A stretch of 12,211 nucleotides of DNA, taken from Temnopleurus reevesii. Its lineage: Eukaryota; Echinodermata; Echinoidea; Temnopleuroida; Temnopleuridae. The notes beneath the pieces are model-generated. The model made no database searches and was not told the origin of the DNA. It worked only from the letters and a program-made list of their open reading frames with translations. The position numbers and the translations under genes were made by a program. Location of the stretch: assembly GCA_036244855.1 (NCBI GenBank), contig BQKZ01013202.1, positions 1-12,211 on the forward strand, read 5' to 3'. The stretch's first letter is position 1. Each line of letters opens with the position of its first letter. Shown piece by piece: positions 1 to 7,306 of the stretch.

Positions 1-155
1 ATAAATTCATGTTAATATTGTAGATGAACATGTGTGCAAGAATGTCTGAACATGAACCATGTATGATCAAAATTTGTTTATTTAAAGTGTTCGCATTAAA
101 CATTCCCAATAAATTTACATTTGAACTGTTTCGTCAAGCTAGTCCTACAGAACAG
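1..155. other. AT-rich sequence left of the first array, no gene recognised
   Basis: A 66-codon open frame runs from 24 to 224 but enters the tandem array, matches no family I know and has no splice or promoter context. The words just before the array (AGTCCTACAGAAC, about 141-153) recur near 1411-1423, so this edge may belong to a repeat longer than the recognised array. Confidence 0.5.
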
Positions 156-997
156 GGTCAAAATATCTTTGTTTTGGATGCGATACTCTGCGATGCGGTA
201 TATATGCAAAATGATGATAAATGATATTGTGCCCGAGGGGACAGTGTGAAAGATAGCCGCCTACAACCAGACAAAGGGTCGAGATGAATTTTATGGAATT
301 TATAATCTGGATTTCGTATGTCCATATGACATTGCATTATGTAGAGTATTTGGAAGTGTACAACTGTGTTTGTCCAAGAGAAGTGATTTTTCAGTATTGG
401 TGTTCGTAGAGTAGATCTGCCAAATAGTAGTTTTGGAAAGCAAGGTTGAGGATGTGGTCAACACATCTTTGTTTTGGATGCGATACTCTTCAATATCGAA
501 TGTATGCAAAATGATGATAAATGATAAAGTACCTGAGGGACAGTGTGAACGATGTCCCCCCACGACCAGACAAAGGGTCGAGTTGAATTTTATGGAATTT
601 ATAATCTGGATTGTGCATACATGTCCATATGACATTGCATTATGTAGAGTAAACAGAAGTGTACAACTGTGTTTGTCCAAGAGAAATGATTTGTCAGTAT
701 TGGTGTTTATAGATCTGCCAAATAGTACTTTAAAAAGGTTGAGAATGTGGTCAAAACATCTCTGTTTTGGATGCAATACTCTGCGATATCGGATGTGTGT
801 AAAATAATGATAAATGATAAAGTGCCGTAGAGGACAGTGAAAGAGATCCTCCCAGACCAGACAAAGCATCGAGATGAATTTTCTGGAATTTATAATCCTG
901 ATTGTGTATGTCCATATGACATTGCATTATGTAGAGTAAAAAGAAGTGTGCAACTGTATTTGTCCAGTAAAGGTTTTTGTAGATCTGCCAAATAGTA
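156..997. repeat. Tandem array, about 2.8 units of about 300 bp
   Basis: Three units are anchored on GGTCA followed by a TCTTTGTTTTGGATGC-like block: unit 1 at 156-455 (300 bp), unit 2 at 456-748 (293 bp), and unit 3 at 749 to about 997 (shortened inside). All share the words GACAAAG..TCGAG.TGAATTT, TCCATATGACATTGCATTATG and AGATCTGCCAAATAGTA. Differences are scattered substitutions and small indels. Open frames on both strands here (433-807 plus, 300-869 minus) exist because the 300-bp spacing keeps frame between units 1 and 2. The minus frame repeats NTNT(D/E)KS but changes frame within units, so I do not call it a protein. It is probably a local satellite or a tandemly duplicated element fragment. 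Confidence 0.9.
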
Positions 998-1624
998 TGA
1001 TTTTTATCCTACATGTATTTATTAAGTTCTTTTTAGTAAGAATAGGACCGTCGTTGAGATGCAATTGTGGAAAGGGCACATTTAAGCTTTTTATTTTATG
1101 AAGAACAGTTTGTATGTTTGTGTTTTATAGTACAGTGTATACATGTAATACAGAGGTGTTACAACCAAGGAATTATTCCTTGGTAGTCAGTGTTTTGTAT
1201 TTGCCAAAACTACTGGTTATAAGAAAACTTTTTAGTCAAAATAGGACACAATATACACTGTATGTATAGGGCAGAATAGGATATATTTCAAATCCTTGAG
1301 ATGCAATTTCTGAAAATATGATTTATATAATAGTATGTACATGTAGATCTATACAAAAATGAACCTGAGGTTGGCAGCTCTGTGTTTATATTTTTTTAAT
1401 GTACAAGAACAGTCCTACAGAACTGTATGAATTTGTATGTTACACAATTACATGGATGAAATGGAAGTTTTGTTCCAGTACATATGCAGTGTACATTCAA
1501 TTAAAAAGAATATTTGAGAAAAGTCAACAATTTTGTTCATCGGGCTCAAAATGAATTAGTTTGCAAAGTCAACACACATTACATTTATGTATGTGGAGAG
1601 CGACCCGTGTGGATGGCAAAATGG
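998..1624. other. AT-rich spacer with a weak direct repeat, no gene
   Basis: No supported gene. A diverged direct repeat about 200 bp apart is visible: CTTTTTAGTAAGAATAGGAC (around 1030) followed by TTGAGATGCAATT, and CTTTTTAGTCAAAATAGGAC (around 1228) followed by TTGAGATGCAATT near 1300. Both parts are then followed by an AAGAACAGT word and a TTTGTATGT word. The copies are too diverged to date or to assign to a family. Confidence 0.45.
1164..1184. repeat. Perfect 10-bp-arm palindrome
   Basis: Arms ACCAAGGAAT (1164-1173) and ATTCCTTGGT (1175-1184) are exact reverse complements around a single T. Pairing stops immediately outside. It could be a cruciform or the relic of an inverted-repeat element; no function can be assigned. 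Confidence 0.8.
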
Positions 1625-1655
1625 TTTTTTTTTTTTTAATTTATTTTCGTTTATT
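1625..1655 (-). promoter_or_regulatory. Two AATAAA hexamers and an A13 run (minus strand)
   Basis: On the minus strand, AATAAA occurs at 1650-1655, overlapping the candidate stop codon, and again at 1640-1645. It is followed two bases later by 13 A residues (T run at 1625-1637). The second hexamer is too close to the A run for ordinary cleavage spacing of 10-30 nt. So this is either an AT-rich 3' UTR start whose real polyadenylation site is further left, or the A tail of a retroposed copy. Confidence 0.35.
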
Positions 1656-1779
1656 TACACAGGCAAAAAAGATCAGCAAATTTGCTGCTTTTCACTGGTG
1701 TCCTAATAATTGGTTCATTGCTCTTCAGGATATCTTCGAAAAAGTCTTCAAATTCAATGTTCTTTTCATACTTCCCTGG
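1651..1779 (-). CDS. Candidate terminal coding exon, unknown protein (minus strand)
   Basis: Read on the minus strand, a 129-nt block starts after CTTGTAG at 1780-1786 and encodes 42 residues, then TAA at 1651-1653. It reads like coding sequence: most codons begin with a purine, and the peptide is charged (EFEDFFEDILKSNEP, then TPVKSSKFADLF, ending CLCK). An in-frame TAG directly precedes it and it has no in-frame ATG, so it must be entered by splicing if real. The acceptor is poor in pyrimidines, though a CTAAAAT branch-like word lies upstream. No family is recognised and no upstream partner exon was found in the window. Alternatives: the 3' end of a retrocopy, given the A run just beyond, or a chance open frame. 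The overlapping plus-strand frame (1561-1869) starts at TTG, has less protein-like composition, and is probably its shadow. Confidence 0.35.
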   Translation of the reverse strand, partial: PGKYEKNIEFEDFFEDILKSNEPIIRTPVKSSKFADLFCLCK

Positions 1780-1801
1780 CTACAAGTTATTTTAGCATTT
1801 G

Positions 1802-1822
1802 CCTTTTATAGGTCATGTGACC
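1802..1822 (-). promoter_or_regulatory. TATAAAAGG next to a palindromic CATGTG E-box
   Basis: On the minus strand a near-palindrome (GGTCATGTGACC on the plus strand, 1811-1822: half-sites GGTCA and TGACC around TG, containing the E-box CATGTG) is followed at once by TATAAAAGG (1810-1802). That would place a start site near 1773-1780, at the edge of the candidate minus-strand exon. It resembles a core promoter, but a single TATA word in AT-rich DNA is weak evidence, and it conflicts with reading this stretch as an intron. Confidence 0.25.
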
Positions 1823-2590
1823 TTTCCGTAGATAACCACAAAAAAAGCAAAGAAGTATTTGAACTCTGACGCATAAATAGAAATAGCCCAAGAGAGATTA
1901 CTCAAGTTTTTTCCTTATGAATTGAGAGAGGAGGATATCTCAGGGCTAACTATCCAATCCACTAATGCTGGGATATCTAATGAACTAAATATTTAGGAAA
2001 TTTAGAGTAATTCGAGTAAGGTTTGTCACACCCCATGTGCTAAATACATGTTTGCTTTGGGCTAAATGTGTACCAGTGATCTATTTCCAATATTAAAGGA
2101 GCTTCTTTCATTCGCGATTGTGTGCAGGAATGTGATCATTCTAGCTCATTGTGTGTATGTCTGTTTGTTTGTTTGTTTGTTTGCCTGACTTTTTGTAATT
2201 GATTTTTGTTTATGTTTGTTTTGCTTTTGTTTGAATGTTTCATTTTGTTGTGTTTTTGTTATTGTTTTTTATTGTGTGTTCCTGTTTTGCAATGCTTTTT
2301 TGTCCTATGGATCTTATTTGTGCAATTTTTTTTCAATATTCAAAGTTACCTAAAGCATACACCATGCTTCATTGAAGTACAGATATATAGGCATATATGC
2401 AGCCTAATTAGATGATTCCATTTTGGATAGGTATGTGCCTCATACAAGTGTAACCTTGACCCAAATTTGATGAAATTTGAGGCCGTAAATTTGGTCAAAA
2501 ATTTCACTTCAACCTATATAAATGACCTTTTGATGTACATGTTCATCTATTCTGTAATTAATTTAATTGAAAATCTTCCTCTTATCACAT
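1823..2590. other. T-rich and AT-rich spacer, no gene
   Basis: No supported gene. Between 2160 and 2340 the plus strand is very rich in T with interspersed G. The 69-codon frame at 2206-2415 (mostly F, L, C) is a product of that low complexity. A good GTATGT donor-like word at about 2430 has only stop-containing frames in front of it. Confidence 0.5.
2162..2183. repeat. (TGTT)n microsatellite
   Basis: About five and a half uninterrupted TGTT units, followed by a degenerate T/G-rich tract to about 2290. Confidence 0.9.
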
Positions 2591-2678
2591 AGAGCATGTG
2601 TGGAAGTGTGGTTTGAGTATTTGCCTAGTGATTAGAAGGTTGTGGGTTCAAAACTTATCCATGTCATACTAAAGACAA
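2591..2678 (+). mobile_element. tRNA-derived SINE head, truncated or interrupted
   Basis: The stretch has the two internal RNA polymerase III promoter boxes of a tRNA-derived SINE. The A-box-like TGGAAGTGTGG is at 2601-2611 and the B-box-like GGTTCAAAACT at 2645-2655, about 34 bp apart. Between them, TTGCCTAGTGATTAGAAGGT resembles the D-to-anticodon part of SINE heads. The following CATGTCATACTAAAGAC resembles the head/body junction of SINEs that I recall from marine deuterostomes (memory, unchecked). The match breaks at a MITE at 2680. Sequence after that MITE (about 2844-2925) may be the rest of the body. The decayed boxes suggest an old, inactive copy. Confidence 0.6.
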
Positions 2679-2679
2679 G

Positions 2680-2843
2680 GCGGGTTTTGCTGCAGAGTTG
2701 CAATTGATCGCAATTGTAACACGCATTTTGATTTGCACATATTGTCCGTTCTATTAAAAAGGTGCACATGAAATAATGATTTTGATTGGTGCGTTCCAAT
2801 GAACTGCAACTTGAGATCAATTGCAACTTTTGAACAACACCCC
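2680..2843 (-). mobile_element. MITE, copy 1 (minus orientation)
   Basis: The ends are imperfect terminal inverted repeats of about 35 bp that include an exact 13-bp core, GTTGCAATTGATC at 2697-2709 and its reverse complement at 2815-2827. Read on the minus strand, the element begins GGGGTGTTGTTCAAAAG and aligns along its whole length with the plus-strand element at 7129-7306; similarity stops at both outer ends. It is about 164 bp, too short to encode a transposase. No clear target-site duplication is visible, so I do not assign a superfamily. Overlapping open frames at 2632-2920 match frames in copy 2 only because the DNA is shared. Confidence 0.8.
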
Positions 2844-3099
2844 GAATAGAATGGAGCATTTTGCCTTCTTGCAAGGTGTTTGGCATTTTGGAAGGAGAGG
2901 ATGTATATATACACGTTCATATTTGCAGCTATTGTATGTTCCCATTCATATCATGGGCCTATTACTTGATAGAAGAAAATCAAAAGCAGGCCTTGGATGT
3001 CTTATTGGCTTGCCTCAGTGTAGAGAAAAAACTGTTTATATATATATTTTTTTTACGTGGCTCTTTTTACATTTCATCCTAAAAATAGCCCCTGTTATA
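2844..3099. other. Possible SINE body remnant, then AT-rich spacer
   Basis: The words CTTGCAAGG...TTTGGCATTTTGG after the MITE are where the rest of the SINE body would be expected, which is a weak inference. The rest is AT-rich with TATATA tracts at about 2905 and 3038. Small plus-strand frames (2821-3105, 2861-3082) start inside the MITE and are not credible genes. Confidence 0.35.
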
Positions 3100-3126
3100 C
3101 CATAGAGAAGTTTTATATCTCTATGG
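3100..3126. repeat. 9-bp-arm hairpin
   Basis: CCATAGAGA (3100-3108) and TCTCTATGG (3118-3126) are exact reverse complements separated by 9 bases. Weaker pairing continues outside into GTTATA/TTATAC. No T-run or gene end is attached, so I do not call it a terminator. Confidence 0.75.
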
Positions 3127-3219
3127 TTATACATTTTGCTGGGCCTACTTTTTAAAGGTTTAGGGGCCAGTTGTTCTTTGCCTCCTTGTATTTTTTATGC
3201 TGTCTCAGATATATTGATA

Positions 3220-3397
3220 CAGTTCAACCTCAATAGTTTAAAGAGCGCTGATACAACTAGATCTCGTTATAACAAGATAGTTTTCCTGGTCCCATCTCTT
3301 TGTATTTTATTGTATTTTGGCCCCTAACAATTAAGGTTTTGATATAATGAGATTTTTTTTCTGGCCGTAGGGACCTCGTTTTAACAAGGTCTGACTG
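3220..3397. mobile_element. pogo/Tigger-like MITE with TA target duplication
   Basis: The element runs from CAGTTCAACCTC (3220) to the reverse complement of CAGTCAGACCTTG (ending 3397). It is flanked by TA on both sides (3218-3219 and 3398-3399), the target duplication of the Tc1/mariner superfamily. Inside each end are near-palindromic words, ATCTCGTTATAACAAGAT and GACCTCGTTTTAACAAGGTC. CAG.C..ACCTCGTTATAAC-type ends are typical of pogo/Tigger non-autonomous elements. At 178 bp it carries no transposase. The 63-codon plus frame at 3136-3327 overlaps it and is incidental. Confidence 0.75.
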
Positions 3398-3677
3398 TAC
3401 TTTGATGTTGTGCGACCTTCTATGATACCTTGATAAAGTCCTATTTCAAGCCCTGCTTTCCCTAAAAGTATTGCAATTTATGGCTCGCAATGTATACATG
3501 TACTCTGTGAGATCATACAAATAGAAATAGGCCCGCTGTATCATGTGCAGTAATGCTCTGGAACAGTACCCTTTTTTACTTCTTAAATTAACGAGTCAAA
3601 TGTTTGATCTTCTTAAAAAAGATTTTCAGCTTCATTTTGAATCCAGAAGTGTGATCCGATGACAGTTTCTTCTCTAT
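3398..3677. other. AT-rich spacer, no gene
   Basis: I read all frames for exon-like blocks bounded by splice sites and found none without stops. It contains one TACATGTA at 3495-3502. Confidence 0.5.
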
Positions 3678-3721
3678 CAATCACTGCATCTGTCAGACAG
3701 TGATTGTGTTGCCATGGTAAT
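3678..3721. promoter_or_regulatory. Hairpin next to an RFX X-box-like motif
   Basis: CAATCACTG (3678-3686) pairs exactly with CAGTGATTG (3698-3706); a nested CTGTC-A-GACAG lies in the loop. Directly after it, GTTGCCATGGTAAT (3708-3721) fits the RFX X-box pattern (two half-sites, GTTGCC and GGTAAC-like, two bases apart) except at the last base. Such sites often control ciliary genes in animals. No gene start is visible nearby, so its function here is unproved. Confidence 0.35.
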
Positions 3722-4100
3722 GTAATGAGAATAATTGAAGGAAATGATGAGTAAGGTGGCAATGAAAGACATCCACACTAATCTCCTTTAAGGCCCCAGT
3801 CACATATTTGATTTTTAAGGCCTCCCCAAAATAATTGTTTAGATGCCATGAACCATCCGACCCTTAGAACATGGCTTAACTTGAACTTATTTTCTTTATT
3901 ACTCTTTATTCAAATTAAAAATCATAACAAACATGTGATATTCAACCTGAAAAGAAATTTCATATGTTCTTTTGCTTATTCCCTCTTCTAAATGCAGCTT
4001 AAAGAAGAATGAATCCTAGAGGATAATATACACCTATAAGAAAGGAATCATATACCACTACTAATCAGACTGGATCAAGCTCTAAAATAAATTCAGAAAA
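3722..4100. other. AT-rich spacer, no gene
   Basis: No gene supported. At 3791-3810 the words AGGCCCCAGTCACATATTTG look like a transposon end, and CAGTCACATATTTG recurs inverted at 5445-5458. Confidence 0.4.
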
Positions 4101-4172
4101 GTGTAAATTTCACGACATCTTAGAACAGGTCTTCGTCTGCTATCACATTACAAGGGGGCTGCCATTTTGTTC
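4101..4172 (+). repeat. Dispersed repeat, left copy
   Basis: The block TTCGTCTGCTA (4132-4142), then GGGGGCTGCCATTTTG (4154-4169), matches the reverse complement of 4884-4952 over about 65 bp at roughly three quarters identity by eye. GCTGCCATTTTG resembles a YY1 site. A third, weaker match (TGGTCTTCATCTGAT) lies at about 4546-4560 in the same orientation. It is probably a dispersed repeat family, perhaps the subterminal parts of one element. Confidence 0.6.
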
Positions 4173-4662
4173 TGAACAGATATTTCGACGTGATCCATTG
4201 ATATCATTTTGTATGGCAAGGGAAATATTAATTAAACTGTAAAATAGTTCAATCTTTGGCAAATAAAATACGTTATGTTGGAAAAAAAGCGTGATAGGTG
4301 TCCAATATTTTAGTACGACTTATAAAAAATAATTCAGTCTTCAATTCATCTGTTTATACTAAAGAAATGTGCTTTTAGTGGACTTGCCTGGCATAACAGC
4401 ATTTCCTTTATTTAGCAAGCCTTCTAGGTATTGTATTCTATTGTTTAAATACAGGTGAAAACGTAGCGTTTTGCCAAAGACCCTATATAAATGCGAATGC
4501 ATGACTTTAAAAGGCCACCCTGTACCGCAGATTTTTGTTTTTGTTCTGGTCTTCATCTGATGGTATAACGCTATAGAAAGTGATATACAATGGTTTAAAT
4601 AGCCAACCGATAATACAGATTCCTTTCTTTCATTTGTTTTGTTACAAGGAAACTTGGACTCT
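4173..4662. other. AT-rich spacer between the inverted copies, no gene
   Basis: It holds a 65-codon minus frame (4556-4359) that begins KTRTKTKICGTG and ends GKSTKSTFL. It has no splice signal, no homology that I recognise, and lies between repeat copies. I do not call it a gene. Confidence 0.45.
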
Positions 4663-4714
4663 ACTCCGCAAAAACGTCATTACTCCGCAAAAACGTCACG
4701 CCCATGCCAATAAA
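4663..4714 (-). promoter_or_regulatory. Doubled 19-bp unit with CRE half-sites beside GC and CCAAT words
   Basis: A 17-bp word, ACTCCGCAAAAACGTCA, occurs at 4663-4679 and again at 4682-4698 (period 19). Each copy holds the CRE/ATF half-site TGACG on the minus strand. Next to it, also on the minus strand, stand GGGCGTG (about 4697-4703) and ATTGGC (CCAAT word at about 4707-4712). The clustering looks like a small promoter or enhancer facing left, but no coding exon follows it. Confidence 0.35.
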
Positions 4715-4883
4715 ACACGATTCTAATGAACAAAACTTTCTTTTTAAAAATAAATCCAGACCAGTTTTAAGATATTGAAATATATGACCATATGTAAGGT
4801 ATATTTTTATTCAAATTCTAAGCTTATATTTCGATCAAAGACGTTCTACTCGGGGATAACAAAATACTTTCTCGTACCAAATA

Positions 4884-4952
4884 ACAAAATGGTAGCCCCC
4901 AGGGTATTGCTAGCAGACGAAATCTTGGCTCAGAAACTGAAAATTTATCTCC
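4884..4952 (-). repeat. Dispersed repeat, right copy (inverted)
   Basis: It is the reverse complement of the 4101-4172 repeat: CAAAATGGTAGCCCCC at 4885-4900 and TAGCAGACGAA at 4911-4921, then TGAAAATTTATC. The 67-codon plus frame at 4775-4978 runs across it and is not a gene. Confidence 0.6.
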
Positions 4953-5565
4953 TTATGCTGTTTTTTCTTGTACAATAAAATATTCCATTAAATCGGTAAA
5001 TATTATACCTACTGAAATAAGTAAATATACTTTTTGGGTTTCAATCCCCTTTAAGTAATATTTTTCAAAAGATATGTATGTATACTGAAAAAAAACACTT
5101 TTCCAACTGACTTATGTTATATAAAAAAGTGACTTTCAAAGGCAACTAGTACGATTATTTTCTGTTTATTTTTATTCCCCTTACCGGTGGTTCACAGTAA
5201 AGTGTTGATTTGGCCGTGTTGCGCCACAATTACGGGAGAGATTTCCTAATTTCCAATTTTTTATTTTAACCATTTCTTGATATCGTGGTTACCAACCATG
5301 GCAACTAGTAATTTAACCCACATCCAAACCGATAGGCATTCAAATATGATCAGACAAGAGCTCAACCTAAAAACAAATTCAATGTCAGCCAATCATCTTC
5401 CATACAAAATCCCTCACATGCTTTGCATCTGTTGGCTATGAAGCCAAATATGTGACTGATCCCTTCACAAAGGTAACAGAAACGTGATCACAGGGCCCCT
5501 TACCTAACACCCTGGGATTTGTTTGGGTCTTGTCACATACATTACTATTCTGTATGTGCGTATAA
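4953..5565. other. AT-rich spacer, no gene
   Basis: No gene supported. It contains CCCCTTTAA (5046-5054), a motif that recurs in the window, and two GGCAACTAGTA words (about 5141 and 5299). The motif GTTACCAACCATGGCAAC (about 5288-5305) has RFX-like half-sites at the wrong spacing. Confidence 0.45.
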
Positions 5566-5877
5566 ATATAGACCCCTTCTTATAATTCCTTTCCCCGCCC
5601 CTCCACATTGAGCAGACTAGACAAAGAAATTGGACAAAGTAAATAGGTACTGCCATTCAAGACTTCACAATAGGTCAAACCCTACTGTATGCCTAGAAAT
5701 ATAGAACCTTACCTCCATTTTTTGCCCCTTCAAAGTGAGTAGAATGGACAAAGACACTTGACAAAGTAAAAAGACAAAAAAACAAGCTTTCTCAATATAG
5801 AACCTTACCTACAATTACTTTCCCTGCCCCTCCACAGTGAGCAGAATGGACAAAGAAACTAAACAAAGTGAGCAAGT
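5566..5877. repeat. Degenerate tandem array, three units
   Basis: Units start at ATATAGA(A/C)CC: 5566, 5699 and 5795. Each has a C-rich middle (for example GCCCCTCCACAGTGAG) and then AGAATGGACAAAGA.AC, followed by a GACAAAGT word. Lengths differ (133, 96, about 83 bp) because of indels. The tail of unit 1 (GGACAAAGTAAATAGG, then CATTCAA) resembles sequence at 5910-5955, so the following inverted repeat belongs to the same family. Confidence 0.75.
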
Positions 5878-6097
5878 CACTGTATTAAGCAGAAGAGACA
5901 AAGGGTTTTGGACAAAGTAAACAACTTCATTCAAACATTTACGATAGTTGGACATGTGCAAACAAAATTCCCCCCCCCCTTAATTTGCTGAAATATGTCA
6001 AACAGGGGTTGTACAATGAATAATGAGGCTACTTTCTTGATTGTGAATTACATGTACCGTGTCCAAAATCCTTTGTCCCATCTGCTTAATACAGTGA
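5877..6097. repeat. Long inverted repeat (fold-back), 38-bp arms
   Basis: The left arm (5877-5914) and the reverse complement of the right arm (6060-6097) agree at 35 of 38 positions; both begin TCACTGTATTAAGCAGA and end TTTTGGACA. The spacer is 145 bp and includes a run of ten C at 5970-5979. Outside the arms there is no matching flank. It could be a MITE or fold-back element, or an inverted local duplication of the neighbouring array. A transcript would form a 38-bp stem. Confidence 0.85.
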
Positions 6098-7128
6098 GTA
6101 CTGCCATTCAAACCTTTGAAAAAGCTGAAGAAGGCATTTTCCCCCCATAATACTACCCTTGCTATTAATTTCATCTCAATCTGAGTTGACTTTATTGCAC
6201 GATTAGATGAATTTCCTTCAGCTATAAATTATTCCACATTCTATCACATTCAACCCAAGCATTATGATCATAGAACAATCTGTCAGGTATTCTTTTAAAG
6301 GGTACCCGTCCAATTAAAAAAAAATTTGCTTGTCAGTAGAATAAATAAAATCAATCTCCAAATAAAAATTTCATGACAATGAGAAGGAATAGTTTTCAAA
6401 ACATTGAATTTTTAAAGCTGATAGATTCTCATGATAAATCAAGGGACAACTTCTACAAAGACTCCAGTTCTCATAGGGAATCAATGGGACGGACACACAA
6501 AAGAGCGCGCAAACATTCTAAAAGGCTCGTGTACAGGCTAAGCCGGATGTACGGAGCCTATTTTGAACAAGCCCTTTTTTCTCCTCCTACATACTCCTTA
6601 ACAACTGTAATGATCCATACAGTGATAAAATAATTTTTTGGTTCATCTTCTGCACCTTCTGCACTTAGAAAAGTACATGTAGTACAAATTATAGTTTTTG
6701 ACCTCAGATAGCCTTTGAATACTTGCTCACCAGCGTGTACAAGGCTTCCATGTACAGTACATGAGGTGATAATTCAAATGCACTTCAGCATTAACATAGA
6801 GGTGATGCACGCCTTAAATAGATTTTATTCATCAGACCTATTTGGAGACGGACATATGGATTAATCAATTACATGTACATGTACTCTCACTTCTTAGCAA
6901 ATTACTTCGTAAGCAGAGATGCCAATTGTCCTTATGTACAATAATATAAATAAGAATGTGAATACCTAATAACTGAAGTAAATATTTTCTCAGGAGAGAA
7001 AGTATAGATATTGTTATTTAAACATGCTTTTTCCCCATGAAAAAATATTTGGTTCAGCTGCTCAATGATTCATAATTTGAGTTATATCCTTAAAATGCAT
7101 ATTCCGGAATGGTTTGTAGCACTGTTTT
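6098..7128. other. AT-rich spacer, probable old repeats, no gene
   Basis: An 86-codon plus frame at 6373-6633 (rich in S, R, H and K) follows TTAAAGGG (6295-6302) and an A-rich tract, a context typical of old repeats, and no family is recognised. There is an odd palindrome, CATGTAC-A-GTACATG, at 6749-6763, and overlapping TACATGTA at 6870-6883. I see no exon with both splice sites. Confidence 0.5.
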
Positions 7129-7306
7129 GGGGTGTTGCTCAAAAGTTGCAATTGATCGCAAGTTGCAGTCGATCGAAACAGGCCAATCAAAAAATCATTG
7201 TTTCACGCACATTTTATCAAATGCGCATACCGTGCGCGAATCAAAACGCACGTTACAATTGGCAAAGTTGCAGTTGATTTGCAGTTTGATTTTGAGCAAC
7301 ACCTCC
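7129..7306 (+). mobile_element. MITE, copy 2 (plus orientation)
   Basis: The left end, GGGGTGTTGCTCAAAAG (7129 on), and the right end, TTTTGAGCAACACCTCC (to 7306), form terminal inverted repeats; the subterminal GTTGCA(A/G)TTGAT words are also inverted. The interior aligns with copy 1 (2680-2843) in the opposite orientation, for example CCAATCAAAA.ATCATT and ATCAAAACGCACGTTACAATTG. Length is 178 bp. This copy keeps more CpG than copy 1, so it may be younger or less decayed. Three overlapping plus frames (7065-7342) are shadows of the element. No target duplication is evident. Confidence 0.85.

Noticed and set aside
300..869. 189-codon minus-strand open frame
   Set aside because: It lies wholly inside the 300-bp array; repeated peptide parts fall in different frames in different units, so there is no protein-level constraint.
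2206..2415. 69-codon hydrophobic frame resembling a membrane peptide
   Set aside because: It results from a T/G-rich low-complexity tract.
2400..2435. Small exon between TGCAG and TAG|GTATGT
   Set aside because: All three frames stop within about 35 nt and no partner exon exists nearby; it lacks a strong pyrimidine tract.
5503..5551. Minus-strand mini-exon with a TTAG|GTAAGG donor
   Set aside because: The CCTTACCTA donor word recurs in the neighbouring repeats (about 5708 and 5803), and the 46-nt peptide is not coding-like.
5566..6097. CRISPR-like repeat/spacer structure
   Set aside because: Units are long, uneven and degenerate with no unique regular spacers, and the genome is eukaryotic.
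6373..6633. 86-codon plus-strand frame
   Set aside because: No splice or promoter support, no recognised family, and repeat-like flanks (TTAAAGGG and an A-rich tract).
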